Assembly: GCA_025050535.1 (NCBI GenBank)
Contig: JALBVF010000002.1
Coordinates: forward strand, 383,640 to 447,639
Source: Candidatus Protistibacter heckmannii
Lineage (GTDB): Bacteria; Pseudomonadota; Gammaproteobacteria; Burkholderiales; Burkholderiaceae
Length of the DNA: 64,000 nucleotides
Direction: 5' to 3'
Positions 50,701 through 60,435 of this stretch are shown here, one piece after another. Below the pieces are notes generated by a model that saw only the letters and a program-made list of their open reading frames with translations, searched no databases and had not been told where the DNA came from. Each line of letters begins with the position of its first letter. Position 1 is the first letter of the stretch. Made by a program: the position numbers and the translations under genes.

Positions 50701-53499
50701 GACGATCAGCGAATGGCCGGCGTCGAGCAGCTTGCGCAGCGCCTGCATGAGCTTAGCGACATCGTCGAAGTGCAGGCCGGTGGTGGGCTCGTCGAACATG
50801 AAGAGCTTGGGGTCGGCGGTCTTGATTTTTTCCTTGCCGCCGGCGACGGCTTCGGCGAGAAAGCCGGCGAGCTTGAGGCGCTGGGCCTCACCGCCGGAGA
50901 GCGTGGGAACGGGCTGGCCGAGCTTCACGTATTCCAGGCCCACGTCGATGATGGGCTGTAGCACGCGCAGAACTTCCTTGTCGCCGCCGAAGAGGCCGGC
51001 GGCCTCGCTCACCGTGAGGTCGAGCACGTCGGCGATGCTGAGCTTGCGCAGCTTGGCGGGCTCGATCTTGGCGTAGTCGCGGCGCTCGATCTTGACCTCG
51101 AGGATTTCCTGGCGGTAGCGGCTGCCGTCGCAATCGGGGCAGCGCAGATAGACGTCGCTGAGGAATTGCATCTCCACGTGCTCGAAGCCGGAGCCGCCGC
51201 AGGTGGGGCAGCGGCCGTCGCCGCTGTTGAAGCTGAACATGCCCGGGCCGTAGCCGCGCTCCAGAGCGAGCGGGGCCTTGGCGAAGAGCTTGCGGATTTC
51301 GTCGAAGGCGCCGACATAGCTGGCGGGGTTGGAGCGGGTGGTCTTGCCGATGGGCGACTGGTCGATGAAGACGACGTCGCCGAGATGTTCGGCGACGTCC
51401 AGGCTGTCGTACACGCCGGGGGATTCCGTGGCCTTGCCGAAGTGGCGGGCGAGGGCGGGATGGAGCACGTCCTGCAGCAGCGTGGACTTGCCCGAGCCGG
51501 AGACGCCGGTCACGCAGACCAGGCGCTGCAGCGGGATGTCGACGGTGAGGTCCTGCAGGTTGTGCTCGCGCGCGCCGCGCAGAGTGAGCCTGGGCGTGGC
51601 GGCGTCGACTGGGCGGCGCGCGCGGCCGCTTTCGATGTGCTTGCGTCCGCCGAGGTAGTCGCCGGTGAGGGTGTCAGCCGAGCGGATGCCCTGGGGCGTG
51701 CCGTCGTAGACGATGTTGCCGCCGCGTTCGCCGGGGCCGGGACCGATGTCGATCAGGCGGTCGGCGGCGAGCATCACTGCCGGATCGTGTTCGACCACGA
51801 CCAGGGTGTTGCCGGCGTCGCGCAGGCGGTGCATGGCTTCGACGATGCGGTTCATGTCGCGCGGATGCAGGCCGATGCTGGGTTCGTCGAGCACGAACAT
51901 GGTGTTGACCAGGGAGGTGCCGAGCGCGGTGGTCAGGTTGATGCGCTGGACTTCGCCGCCGGAGAGGGTGCGGCTCTGGCGGTCGAGCGTGAGATAGCCG
52001 AGGCCGACGTCGCAGAGATATTTGAGCCGGGCGCGCACTTCGTCGAGGAGTTGGGAGAGCGCCTCGTTGAGCACGGTGCCGGACAGGCTCAGGCTGTCGA
52101 AGAACTGGCGGATGCGCGCGATGGGCATGAGCATCAGGTCGTGCACGGTGAGGCCGGGCAGGGCTTCGAGCTGGACGCGCGACCAGTCCACGCCCTGCGG
52201 CAGGAAGCGCTGGGCGGGGCTGAGCACGGCGCCGGCGTTTTCCTTGCTGCCCAGGCGCCAGAGCAGGGCCTCGGTCTTGAGGCGCGCGCCGGCGCAGACG
52301 GTGCAGGGCGTGTAGCTGCGGTATTTGGAGAGCAGCATGCGGATGTGCATCTTGTAGGCCTTCGACTCGAGATAGTCGAAGAAGCGGCGCACGCCGTACC
52401 AGGCCTTGTTCCACTTGCCCTTCCACAGCGGCGAGCCGTTGATGACCCATTCGCGCTGGGCGTCGGTGAGCTGGCCCCAGGGCGTGTCGCGCGGGATACC
52501 TTCCCGGCCGGCATAGCGCATCAGGTCGTCCTGGTATTCCTTCCAGGCGGGCGTCTGCATGACCTTGACCGCGCCGTCGCGCAGGGTCCTGCGCGCGTCG
52601 GGCACGACCAGGCCCATGTCCACGCCGATCACGCGGCCGAAGCCGCGGCAGGCGTCGCAGGCGCCGTAGGCGGAGTTGAAGGAGAAGAGCGCGGGCTGCG
52701 GGTCGGCGTAGCGGATGTCGCTCTGCGGGCAGTGCAGGCCGGTGGAGAAGCGCCAGATCCTGGGCTCGGCGGGCGCAGCTTCCTCCGCGGACTCGGGCAT
52801 GACGTAGACGTCGAGCCGGCCGCTGCCGCGCTTGAGACCGGCTTCGATTGCCTCGATCGCGCGCACCTTCTCCACGCCCTGGATGCGGAAGCGGTCGGCG
52901 ACCACGTCGAGCACCTTGCGTTTGCCGGTGGGCGAGGCGATTTCGCGCTCGGCCTGCACGCGGGTGTAGCCGCTGGCGGAGAGCCATTGCTCGACTTCCT
53001 CTGGCGAGATGTTGCCAGGTAGCTCGACGGGGAAGGTGACGACCAGGCGCGGATCGGCCTCCTTGGTGCGCGCCATCAGCTCGGCGTAGATGGTCTCGGG
53101 TGAATCGTGCTGGACCTTGAGCCCGGTCTTTTTATCGAAGAGCTCGGCGGCGCGGGCGTAGAGCAGCTTGAGGTGGTCGTTGAGCTCGGTCATCGTGCCC
53201 ACGGTGGAGCGCGAGCTGCGCACCGGGTTGGTCTGGTCGATGGCGATGGCCGGCGGCACGCCCTCCACCTTGTCCACCTGGGGGCGGTCCATGCGGTCGA
53301 GGAACTGGCGGGCGTAGGCGCTGAAGGTCTCCACGTAGCGGCGCTGGCCCTCGGCGTAGAGGGTGTCGAAGACCAGACTAGACTTGCCCGAGCCCGAGGG
53401 GCCGGTGACCACGGTCATTTCTCCGGTGCGCAGATCGAGGTCGAGTTGCTTGAGGTTGTGCTGGCGTGCGCCGCGGATGCGGATAAGGCCTGAAGACAT
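47704..53499 (-). CDS. uvrA: Double-length excinuclease ABC subunit UvrA
   Basis: At 1931 residues this is two UvrA-like units in one chain; ordinary UvrA is about 950. Four Walker A motifs lie near residues 33 (GPSGSGKSS), 664, 1040 and 1592 (GVSGSGKST). Four ABC signatures lie near 511 (LSGGEVQRINL), 863 (LSGGEAQRLKL), 1430 and 1805. Each half has a C-terminal zinc module (CPTCGGSG..CPDC; CPACEGQG..CDVC). The first half has FETFSAYARQFLDRMDRP-type UvrB-contact sequence, and the second has RRYLESLNAYARSIVQP. The frame is intact over 5.8 kb. Such long UvrA proteins are known in some betaproteobacteria; whether it replaces or supplements normal UvrA cannot be seen here. Confidence 0.93.
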   Translation of the reverse strand: MSSGLIRIRGARQHNLKQLDLDLRTGEMTVVTGPSGSGKSSLVFDTLYAEGQRRYVETFSAYARQFLDRMDRPQVDKVEGVPPAIAIDQTNPVRSSRSTVGTMTELNDHLKLLYARAAELFDKKTGLKVQHDSPETIYAELMARTKEADPRLVVTFPVELPGNISPEEVEQWLSASGYTRVQAEREIASPTGKRKVLDVVADRFRIQGVEKVRAIEAIEAGLKRGSGRLDVYVMPESAEEAAPAEPRIWRFSTGLHCPQSDIRYADPQPALFSFNSAYGACDACRGFGRVIGVDMGLVVPDARRTLRDGAVKVMQTPAWKEYQDDLMRYAGREGIPRDTPWGQLTDAQREWVINGSPLWKGKWNKAWYGVRRFFDYLESKAYKMHIRMLLSKYRSYTPCTVCAGARLKTEALLWRLGSKENAGAVLSPAQRFLPQGVDWSRVQLEALPGLTVHDLMLMPIARIRQFFDSLSLSGTVLNEALSQLLDEVRARLKYLCDVGLGYLTLDRQSRTLSGGEVQRINLTTALGTSLVNTMFVLDEPSIGLHPRDMNRIVEAMHRLRDAGNTLVVVEHDPAVMLAADRLIDIGPGPGERGGNIVYDGTPQGIRSADTLTGDYLGGRKHIESGRARRPVDAATPRLTLRGAREHNLQDLTVDIPLQRLVCVTGVSGSGKSTLLQDVLHPALARHFGKATESPGVYDSLDVAEHLGDVVFIDQSPIGKTTRSNPASYVGAFDEIRKLFAKAPLALERGYGPGMFSFNSGDGRCPTCGGSGFEHVEMQFLSDVYLRCPDCDGSRYRQEILEVKIERRDYAKIEPAKLRKLSIADVLDLTVSEAAGLFGGDKEVLRVLQPIIDVGLEYVKLGQPVPTLSGGEAQRLKLAGFLAEAVAGGKEKIKTADPKLFMFDEPTTGLHFDDVAKLMQALRKLLDAGHSLIVIEHNLDVIRAADWLIDLGPEGGEGGGRLLFAGSPEDIAHCKASHTGAALLEYKQAMATGVSPIGKDWAAKPAAARAPADGSIRIVNAREHNLKALDVAIPRDKFSVITGVSGSGKSTLAFDILFNEGQRRYLESLNAYARSIVQPAGRPEVDAVYGIPPTVAIEQRLSRGGRKSTVATTTEVWHFLRLLYVKLGVQHCVHDGAPVQAQSVGSIAAQLLRDHKDQHVGMLAPLVVNRKGVYNDLAKWAKARGYTHLRVDGEFVSTTDWPKLDRFKEHTIELPVGDLIVSPYLEAALRSMLAQALEHGKGVMHLFAPLDKLRERMEKGLPTSDVGKIKVFSTKRACPVCGTSYPELDPRTFSYNSKHGWCTTCVGTGLALTREQRAVFDDTILNADDNRGCEQTIPSEEAEPEDLSDQPCPDCGGTRLNHVACAVTFDELSIAKVAQWTVSETREWVQGLKLSGRDADIARDVVSEIRSRLEFLEEVGLGYLTLDRAAPSLSGGEAQRIRLAAQLGSNLQGVCYVLDEPTIGLHPRDNRILLDALHKLGGKGNTLVVVEHDEDTIRRADHIIDIGPGAGKRGGRLIAQGGVKELAAHADSLTGKMLTHPVVHPIQPRRAVPAEGKPAKDEPLQWLTVHGAHLHNLLRVDARFPLKRLTAVTGVSGSGKSTLARDVLMANLLDSVGRSVMSSPAVKRARKTAQAKGEKFDRKTEVAMTWKGCDALTGWESIDRVLEVDQTPIGKTPRSCPATYIGFWGTIRKLFAETLEAKARGYMAARFSFNTGEGRCPACEGQGMRTIGMSFLPDVKVLCDVCHGQRFNPEALAVTWRGKNIGEVLQMEVDEAVEFFSSMPNLAHPLKLMQDVGLGYLTLGQPSPTLSGGEAQRIKLVTELTKVRDDITRRGQKAPHTLYVLDEPTVGLHMADVAKLTKVLHRLVDGGQSVVVIEHDLDVIAEADWVIDLGPEGGSGGGRIVAATDPDSLVKIKASHTGAALAPVLARQ

Positions 53500-53691
53500 G
53501 GAAGATGGATCCCAGAATAAGGCGAAATCGATGCGAAATTGCAGCGAAAACGCTAATCATAGCGGGTCGCAGACCCTGCCGTCGATAAGGAGAGCCGGCT
53601 TGGATGGCTCGGCATTTATGTATAAAAGAATTTGATTTTTATCAGGGAAACCCAGATTTTTTCGCTTGAAAATGGGCTTTGAAATTATTTG

Positions 53692-53699
53692 TGTATACA
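53692..53699. promoter_or_regulatory. Candidate operator before the Rieske oxygenase gene
   Basis: The perfect palindrome TGTATACA lies about 40 bases before the start, within AT-rich DNA (TTTGTGTATACATTC). GntR-type regulators often use such short palindromes. The assignment is a guess. Confidence 0.25.
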
Positions 53700-53739
53700 T
53701 TCAATCGAACCGACCCGGCAATCCCTTCGAATCACCGTC

Positions 53740-54551
53740 ATGGACTCCAACGCTTCCGCACCGACTTTCCCTCTCAATGCCTGGTACGCCACCTATGACG
53801 TCGAGCTGCGCCGGGAGTTGATGCTGCGCACCATCTGCAACAAGAAAGTGGTGATGTACCACCGCGCCGACGGCACGCCGGTGGTCCTGGAAGATGCCTG
53901 CTGTCACCGGCTTCTGCCGCTCTCGCTAGGCCGGTTGGAAGGTGACGACGTGGTCTGCGGCTATCACGGACTGGTGTTCAACCCCAGCGGACGCTGCATG
54001 AGCATGCCTTCGCAGGAGACGCTCAATCCCTCGGCCTGCGTGCGTTCTTACCCGGTGGTGGAGCGCCACCGCTTTATCTGGATCTGGCCGGGCGATCCGG
54101 CCCTGGCCGACCAAGCCAAGGTGCCGGACATTCATTGGAACGATGACCCGCACTGGGCCGGCGACGGCGAGGTGATCCATGTGAAATGCGACTACCGCCT
54201 AGTGATCGACAATCTCATGGACCTGACCCACGAGACTTTCGTCCACGGCATCAGCCTGGGGAACCTGGAGGTCGCCGAGGCCCCCTTCGATGTGACGCAC
54301 AACGACGAGACGTTCACCGTCACGCACTGGATGCATGGCGTGCCGCCGCCGCCTTTCTGGGCCGAACAACTGGGCAAACCCGGCGAGGTGGACCGCTGGC
54401 AGATCATCCGCTTCGAGGCGCCGTCGACCGTGGTGATCGATGTGGGCGTGGCCCCGGCCGGGACCGGCGCGCGCGAGGGCGGCCGCTCGCAGGGCGTCAC
54501 CGGCCACGCGCTCAACACCATCACGCCGGAAACGGGCACGAGCTGCCATTA
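53740..54551 (+). pseudogene. Rieske-type aromatic oxygenase (VanA-like), truncated by IS copy D
   Basis: The first 270 residues of a Rieske non-heme iron oxygenase similar to vanillate O-demethylase are present. The Rieske ligands are C54-x-H56 and C73-xx-H76 (in CCHRLLPLS and VVCGYHGLVF). The mononuclear iron motif is NLMDLTHETFVH. The family is about 340-350 residues. Here the chain ends where the IS begins, after TPETGTSCHY, and no continuation is found beyond the IS, so the C-terminal part was deleted. No reductase partner is nearby. An AT-rich leader separates it from uvrA. Confidence 0.85.
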
Positions 54552-54573
54552 TTGATCCGGCATTAAGAAGTTT

Positions 54574-55299
54574 TCATGCGGCGTATTTGGCGTGGAGATC
54601 CTGGAAGTAGGATTTCATGCGTTCGAGATGGGTTTCGATGAACGCCATGTGGTTCTTTGCTGCGGCGTGGAATTTGGCCTTTGTTCTGACGGGGACTCGT
54701 GTGCTGATGACATGTTTCAGGTCGGCGTTGAGTCGCTCATCCGGATTGAGCTCCGGGCTGTAGCTGGGCAGGTAAAAGACTTCGATGTCGGCTTGGTGCT
54801 CGGCAAGCCATGCCTTGACCGGCTTGCAGTGATGCACGCCGAGGTTGTCGAGGATCAGGAACACTTTCTTGCCCGCGCGCTTGCCATCGGCCACCAGCGC
54901 CTCGAAGAACTCGATGAGCTTCTCGTGGTTAAAGGCACCATCGATGATCATCCAGCTTGCCTTGCCCTGATTGGTCACTGTGGAAATCATCGACAGCTTC
55001 TGTCGCGTACCTCTAACCGCCATCGTGACCGGGGTTTGCCCTTTGGGATCATAACTGCGGCCCCGAACATCCGTATTCACCAACGCGGTTTCGTCACCCC
55101 AGTGAATCTCGCCACCTTTGGCCTTGGCACGCTTCTCGATGGCCAGATACTCCTGATCGATCCACTGCTTGACAGACTCCGGTCGCTGTTCGTAAGCGCG
55201 CTTGATCGGCTTTTTCGGCGTGAAACCCCAGCGCTTGAGGTAGTCTCCGACCGCACGTATTGAGAGTCTGACCGCGTATTCCTGTTCGATGAACAGCAT
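54574..55299 (-). CDS. IS630 transposase, catalytic part (copy D)
   Basis: This 241-residue DDE part has HWGDETALVN, FLILDNLGVHH and SPELNPDERLNADL, and the normal stop after KYAA. A few residues differ near the end (RMKSYFQDLHAKYAA). Of the three full copies, this and copy B keep all catalytic surroundings. It is in the same frame as the helix-turn-helix ORF upstream. Confidence 0.85.
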   Translation of the reverse strand: MLFIEQEYAVRLSIRAVGDYLKRWGFTPKKPIKRAYEQRPESVKQWIDQEYLAIEKRAKAKGGEIHWGDETALVNTDVRGRSYDPKGQTPVTMAVRGTRQKLSMISTVTNQGKASWMIIDGAFNHEKLIEFFEALVADGKRAGKKVFLILDNLGVHHCKPVKAWLAEHQADIEVFYLPSYSPELNPDERLNADLKHVISTRVPVRTKAKFHAAAKNHMAFIETHLERMKSYFQDLHAKYAA

Positions 55300-55326
55300 G
55301 ACCGCGCCTCGCGTCCAGAGCGCAGA

Positions 55327-55632
55327 TTACATCTTCAACTGCTCCGGACGTTTGTCGCAGATCGTGCGACGGATTGCTTCTTCTTGATCCGCATTCAGCC
55401 GTCTTCCTTCTCCTGGCGTACGAGCTTGTGGGTGCGGCTTCAGGGCCGCCGCGCTCCCTTCTTCATAGAGATCAATGGCCAGTCGAGCCGCCGGGTAACT
55501 CAGCCCTGTCAACTCCACGATGGCCATGACTCCGTATCCCTTCCGATGCAACCTCACGACCTGCTTTCGCCTCTCGTGCAGTTGCTCCAGTTTCTGGTAT
55601 CGAGCGTTTTCTTTTTCTATGCCAATTCGCAT
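55327..55632 (-). CDS. IS630 transposase, helix-turn-helix part (copy D)
   Basis: The 101-residue DNA-binding part reads the same as in copy C and ends with KRPEQLKM and TAA. The two copies probably arose recently from one another or from one source. Confidence 0.85.
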   Translation of the reverse strand: MRIGIEKENARYQKLEQLHERRKQVVRLHRKGYGVMAIVELTGLSYPAARLAIDLYEEGSAAALKPHPQARTPGEGRRLNADQEEAIRRTICDKRPEQLKM

Positions 55633-55711
55633 GCCAGAAATGATAATAAGTTAAATCTTTATATTGCCGTATCAATAGCGGCGCTGACAAGAAAACTTCA
55701 AAGGAACGCAC

Positions 55712-56305
55712 ATGGCCTCGATCTTTCAATCACTCGGTAAAACCGTCATCGCAGACATCGTCCTGCTCATCGTGATTCTGCTTATCGTCTCCGGCACGGT
55801 CGGTTCTGCGGTGAGCTTCTCGCATCAGTGGTTCGCCTTCCTGTTCCGCTGACTGCACGTGCTGTGCGGCGTGATGTGGATCGGACTGCTGTTGTACTTC
55901 AACTTCGTGCAGATTCCCTCGATGCCCAAGATCCCCGACTAGCAGAAGCCCGCGGTGAGCAAGGTGATCGCCCCGACCGCGCTATTCTGGTTCCGCCACG
56001 CCGCACTGTGGACCGTGATCACCGGCCTGATCCTGGCGACCGCCAATGGCTACATCGTCCAGGCCCTGACGCTGCAGCAAGGCGTGCATTCGATCGACAT
56101 CGGCATGTGGCTGGCGCTGGTGATGGCCTTCAACGTCTGGTTCATCATCTGGCCGAACCAGAAGAAGGCCCTGGGCATCGCCACCGTGGAAGCCGCCGAG
56201 AAGGCCAAGGCCGCCCGCACAGCGATGCTGACCTCGCGCTTCAACACCTTCTTCTCGATCCCGATGCTGTTCTGCATGGTCGCCCAGCAGAACGGCGGCC
56301 TGTAA
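55712..56305 (+). pseudogene. PuuD-like integral membrane protein with two in-frame stops
   Basis: The frame starts at ATG 55712 after AAAGGAAC and encodes four or five membrane helices: IADIVLLIVILLIVSGTVGS, LHVLCGVMWIGLLLYFNFVQ, ALWTVITGLILATANGYIVQ and MWLALVMAFNVWFIIWPNQK. It ends IPMLFCMVAQQNGGL. It resembles the urate hydroxylase PuuD/DUF989 group of membrane proteins. TGA at 55850 replaces an expected Trp (FR-W-LHV), and TAG at 55940 interrupts PD-QKPAV. The rest is well kept, so the loss is recent. An IS ends 36 bases upstream. Confidence 0.75.
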
Positions 56306-56347
56306 GCAGGGACCGACGCGCGGGCCGGCGCCTGGCCGGCCTGAACG

Positions 56348-56387
56348 AAAAAGCTCCGGAATCGCTTCCGTAGCTTTTTGCTTTTTG
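56348..56387 (+). terminator. Intrinsic terminator after the PuuD-like gene
   Basis: AAAAAGCTCCGGAA (56348-56361) pairs with TTCCGTAGCTTTTT (56366-56379) with one mismatch around TCGC, followed by GCTTTTT. Confidence 0.8.
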
Positions 56388-56435
56388 GGCGGCGCGCCGC
56401 ACGGCGCGCGCCTGCGGCTCCCGTCGCTCCCGCGG

Positions 56436-56801
56436 TCAGGCGGTGCGGATCCCCATCGCGCCGGCCAGGCGCACGCGGATCGGATAGCGCTCGCGTCCGA
56501 ACAGGCGGGCGAGCGCCGCGCGCCAACGCCGGGGCGCGGCGTCGCGGCTGTCGTGATACTCCACGCGGAATTCGGCTTCTCCACGCAGGGCGTTTACCAC
56601 GAGCTCCTCGCCGCAGGCAAAGCGCAGCACGTCGCCGGAGTTTAGGAACAAGTCCTCGGCGCGGCCCGGCAGGGTGGCCAACAACTCGCCGCGCAGGCAG
56701 CGCACTTCGGCGCCCGGCGCCGTGCGGATCAGCGCCGCGGCGCGGTGGTCCAGACGGACGGCGATCTGCTTCTGGCGCAGCTTCAGATGTTCTGTATGCA
56801 T
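56436..56801 (-). CDS. DUF2917 family protein
   Basis: This 121-residue protein begins MHTEHLKLRQKQIAVRLDHR and has the small beta-rich DUF2917 core (GAEVRCLRGELLATLPGRAED, then FLNSGDVLRFACGEELVVNA). It ends in a basic helix (RRWRAALARLFGRERYPIRV). DUF2917 genes are very often found divergent from a lysR gene in betaproteobacteria, as here, which suggests the regulator controls it. Function unknown. The gene looks intact while its regulator is broken. Confidence 0.8.
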   Translation of the reverse strand: MHTEHLKLRQKQIAVRLDHRAAALIRTAPGAEVRCLRGELLATLPGRAEDLFLNSGDVLRFACGEELVVNALRGEAEFRVEYHDSRDAAPRRWRAALARLFGRERYPIRVRLAGAMGIRTA

Positions 56802-56924
56802 GACGACCTCCACATGATTTACACTCTGGCTGCCATTTGAAGCTTTTCCCAGATGGCTTTCCAACGATATTTTCTGATGCTTGGCATTCGGTTTTGGAAT
56901 GGCAACGAGGAACAGGAGACGGGC

Positions 56925-57817
56925 ATGGGCCATTCGCTCGCGCAATTGCCGCCGCTGGATCTGGTGAAGGGCTTCGTCGCCGTGGCGCGGCGGCTCAGCT
57001 TCACGCGCACCACGGCCGATCTGTGCGTGACGCAGTCGGCGGTGAGCCGGCAGATCGGCACGCTGGAGGATTATCTGGGTGTGCATCTGATTGTGCGCCA
57101 TCACCGTTCGATCGAGCTGACCGAGGAGGGCAAGCGCCTGTTCCGCGCGGCCGACGGCTTGCTCGAACAACTTGGGGGCGTGACGGCTGTGCTGCGTTCG
57201 AGACCGGAGCGCAGTCAGGTGACGATCACGGCGAGCATCGGCGTGGTTTCGCTATGGCTTCTGCCCAGGCTGGGCGCTTTCCAGTCGGCGAATCCGAATG
57301 TCGACGTGCGCGTCGCGGCGAACAACACGGTGCTGAATCTGGAGCGCGAGGACATCGATCTGTCGATCCGCTATTGCCCCGCGAGCGCGGTGTCCGGGGA
57401 GGCGCTGCGGCTCTTCGGCGAGACGGTGGCGCCGGTGTCGCATCCATCGCTCAAGGCGGGCAAGGACTTGCACGCGTTTTTCTCCAAGCAGATTTTCCTC
57501 GAGCTCGGCGATCCGAACCACCCCTGGCTGCGCTGGGGCGACTGGCTGGCCGCCGCGGGCATGAGCGGCGTGCTGACCTCAATCAATATGATCAGGTGAT
57601 CCATGCGGCGCTGGCCAGCCACGGCGTGGCGCTGGGGCGCATGGAGCTGGTGATGCCGATGGTGAAGGAGGGGCGGCTGGCGCTGGTGGTCGGACGCGAG
57701 CAGCCGACGAGCGATTTCGCCTATTGGCTGATCCGCCGCGAGGGCCGGCTGTCGGCGGAGGCGAAGACGCTGGCGACCTGGATCGAGTCGCAGGCCCGCG
57801 ACAACGTGAATGCGTGA
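56925..57817 (+). pseudogene. LysR family transcriptional regulator, frameshifted near the end
   Basis: From ATG 56925 (after AGGAGA) the product has the LysR winged helix (LDLVKGFVAVARRLSFTRTT, then LCVTQSAVSRQIGTLEDYLG) and an effector domain (ITASIGVVSLWLLPRLGAFQ). It ends early at TGA about 57598. The true continuation (NQYDQVIHAALASHGVALGR, MVKEGRLALVVG) lies in another frame up to 57817, so one base was gained or lost near 57580. About 75 C-terminal residues of the effector domain are lost from the product. It is divergent to DUF2917 with 123 bases between them. Confidence 0.8.
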
Positions 57818-57847
57818 ACGCCGGCGCCTGGGCCAGCGCGGGGAACC

Positions 57848-58321
57848 TCAGCGCGGCAGGCCGCCGAGCTGCGTGCCGGCCTGGATGCCTTTCTGCTTGT
57901 ACCAGCCCTGGGGCATTTCCAGCGCGTAGCGCACGGGCGCCTTGGGACAGTGACTGCTTTCGTCCATGGGCTTCATGTCGGCGATGTTGACGATGGTGCC
58001 GTCGTCGTCGAGCCAGGCGATGGACAGCGGGATGAGCGTGTTCTTCATCCAGAAGCAGTGCCCCTCCTTTTCCTGGAAGACAAAGAGCATGCCGGTGTTG
58101 GGCGGCAGGCCCTTGCAGTACATCAGGCCTTGCTGACGGGTGGCGTCGTTGGCGGCGACTTCGGCGCGGATCTGGTGGATGCCGGCCGAGAGCGTGATTT
58201 TCGGAAGTTCCGCGCGGGCCGCGGCCGACAGGCCGAGCGCCAGGACGGCGGCCAGGCAGAGGCGGATCAATGCGCGGACTTGTCCGGAGCGCGGTGCGGA
58301 GACGGTGAGCAGGTTGAGCAT
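57848..58321 (-). CDS. DUF192 family secreted protein
   Basis: The 157-residue protein has a signal peptide (ALIRLCLAAVLALGLSAAAR, cleaved near ARA) and a DUF192 domain: RAEVAANDATRQQGLMYCKG, MLFVFQEKEGHCFWMKNTLI, LSIAWLDDDGTIVNIADMKP and YALEMPQGWYKQKGI. DUF192 is a small beta fold with no proven activity. Its position upstream of icd and csp is usual in Burkholderiales. Intact. Confidence 0.9.
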   Translation of the reverse strand: MLNLLTVSAPRSGQVRALIRLCLAAVLALGLSAAARAELPKITLSAGIHQIRAEVAANDATRQQGLMYCKGLPPNTGMLFVFQEKEGHCFWMKNTLIPLSIAWLDDDGTIVNIADMKPMDESSHCPKAPVRYALEMPQGWYKQKGIQAGTQLGGLPR

Positions 58322-58366
58322 GGCGATGGCGTGATTGGCCGATGTGGCGTTGGCCGCATCATAAAT

Positions 58367-58396
58367 AAAAAAGGCAGACCCGGTGGGCTGCCTTTT
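58367..58396 (-). terminator. Intrinsic terminator of the small secreted peptide gene
   Basis: AAAAGGCAG pairs with CTGCCTTTT, with further CCC/GGG pairing inside, giving a T-run on the minus strand just after the 58413 stop. Confidence 0.75.
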
Positions 58397-58412
58397 GATC
58401 GAGGACGCTGAA

Positions 58413-58553
58413 TTACTTCTTCTCTTCAGCAGCCTTCTTCTCGGCCTTCTTTTCGACCTTCTTTTCAGCGGCCGGCTTGTCGGCGGCGGGAGCGTCGGCG
58501 GCGAAGGCAGCGGTGGCGAACAGGCCGGCGATCAGGGCAGCGATCAGTTTCAT
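58413..58553 (-). CDS. Small secreted Ala/Lys-rich peptide
   Basis: A 46-residue ORF too short for many gene finders. It starts MKLIAALIAGLFATAAFAAD, a clean signal peptide, followed by DAPAADKPAAEKKVEKKAEK and a Lys-rich tail. A good ribosome binding site (AAAGGA) precedes the ATG and an intrinsic terminator follows the TAA, so it is very likely expressed. Similar short Ala/Lys peptides occur in many betaproteobacteria without known function. A role in envelope charge or acid or stress protection would be speculation. Confidence 0.7.
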   Translation of the reverse strand: MKLIAALIAGLFATAAFAADAPAADKPAAEKKVEKKAEKKAAEEKK

Positions 58554-58879
58554 GTTGCAATCCTTTATCAAATCAATTGGGAAAACAGCCAACCGGGGAA
58601 TCCGGTAACCCTTTTCGAAAGAGTTGCCGCCAAGAACGCGGGCCGTCGCCAATCGGTTGACAGGTTTTTGTCAGGTTCGGGGCTGGGGTTTCCCTGGGCG
58701 GCGAAAAAGCGCAAAGGGGTGGAAACATGGCATATCCGGCAAAGATGATGCATAATCCGGACGTCTTATGTCTTATATGAGGCTTTAGTCCATCTTGTCC
58801 CGATAATTGCCTATAATCCTTGTGCTATCTGCAAGAAGCATTTCAACTGAACAAACCAACCGTCTCTACTGGAGATGCG

Positions 58880-60130
<1,251 letters not shown>

Positions 60131-60156
60131 GCACCCGATCTGGTTTCCCGGATCAC

Positions 60157-60190
60157 GAAAACCCGGCCGCCCCGCGCGCCGGTTTTTTTT
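60157..60190 (+). terminator. Intrinsic terminator of icd
   Basis: A GC-rich imperfect hairpin (AAAACCCGGC with GCCGGTTT) runs into eight T about 30-55 bases after the icd stop. Confidence 0.8.
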
Positions 60191-60435
60191 CGCCCCGCAG
60201 CAGAAAATGTGTGGCACGGCGATTAATCGGACGTAAATTCGTGGCGCGGCCGCCGCAAATGGCGCTCGAGGTAGTCTGGAAGGTAAGGTTTGGTAAAGAT
60301 AGGGAATAGCCGACTTAATCGCGAGTAAATGCCGTGCTTAATGCGCAGTTAATCGGGTGCGTGGATATCAGGAAAAAGAAAACCTATATGCGGGGGAGCG
60401 TCGTGGGGATTTTCCAGGCCGATACTTATGGGTCT
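60191..60435. other. Non-coding stretch with repeated TTAATCG-like words
   Basis: No ORF of note. TTAAT followed by CG or GCG occurs near 60223, 60314, 60339 and 60351 at uneven spacing. The meaning is unknown. Confidence 0.3.

Larger units (their letters stand above)
54552..55675 (-). mobile_element. IS630-family element, copy D, full length (1124 bp)
   Basis: Ends TTGATCCGGCATTAAGAAG (left) and the complement of TTGATACGGCAATATAAAG (right), flanked by TA at 54550-54551 and 55676-55677. Its sequence is closest to copy C. It carries the same two ORFs and the same TAA. It has cut a Rieske oxygenase gene. Confidence 0.95.

Noticed and set aside
48139..53022. Several long plus-strand ORFs opposite uvrA
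   Set aside because: Shadow frames of the UvrA gene, which has clear ABC motifs in the minus-strand frame.
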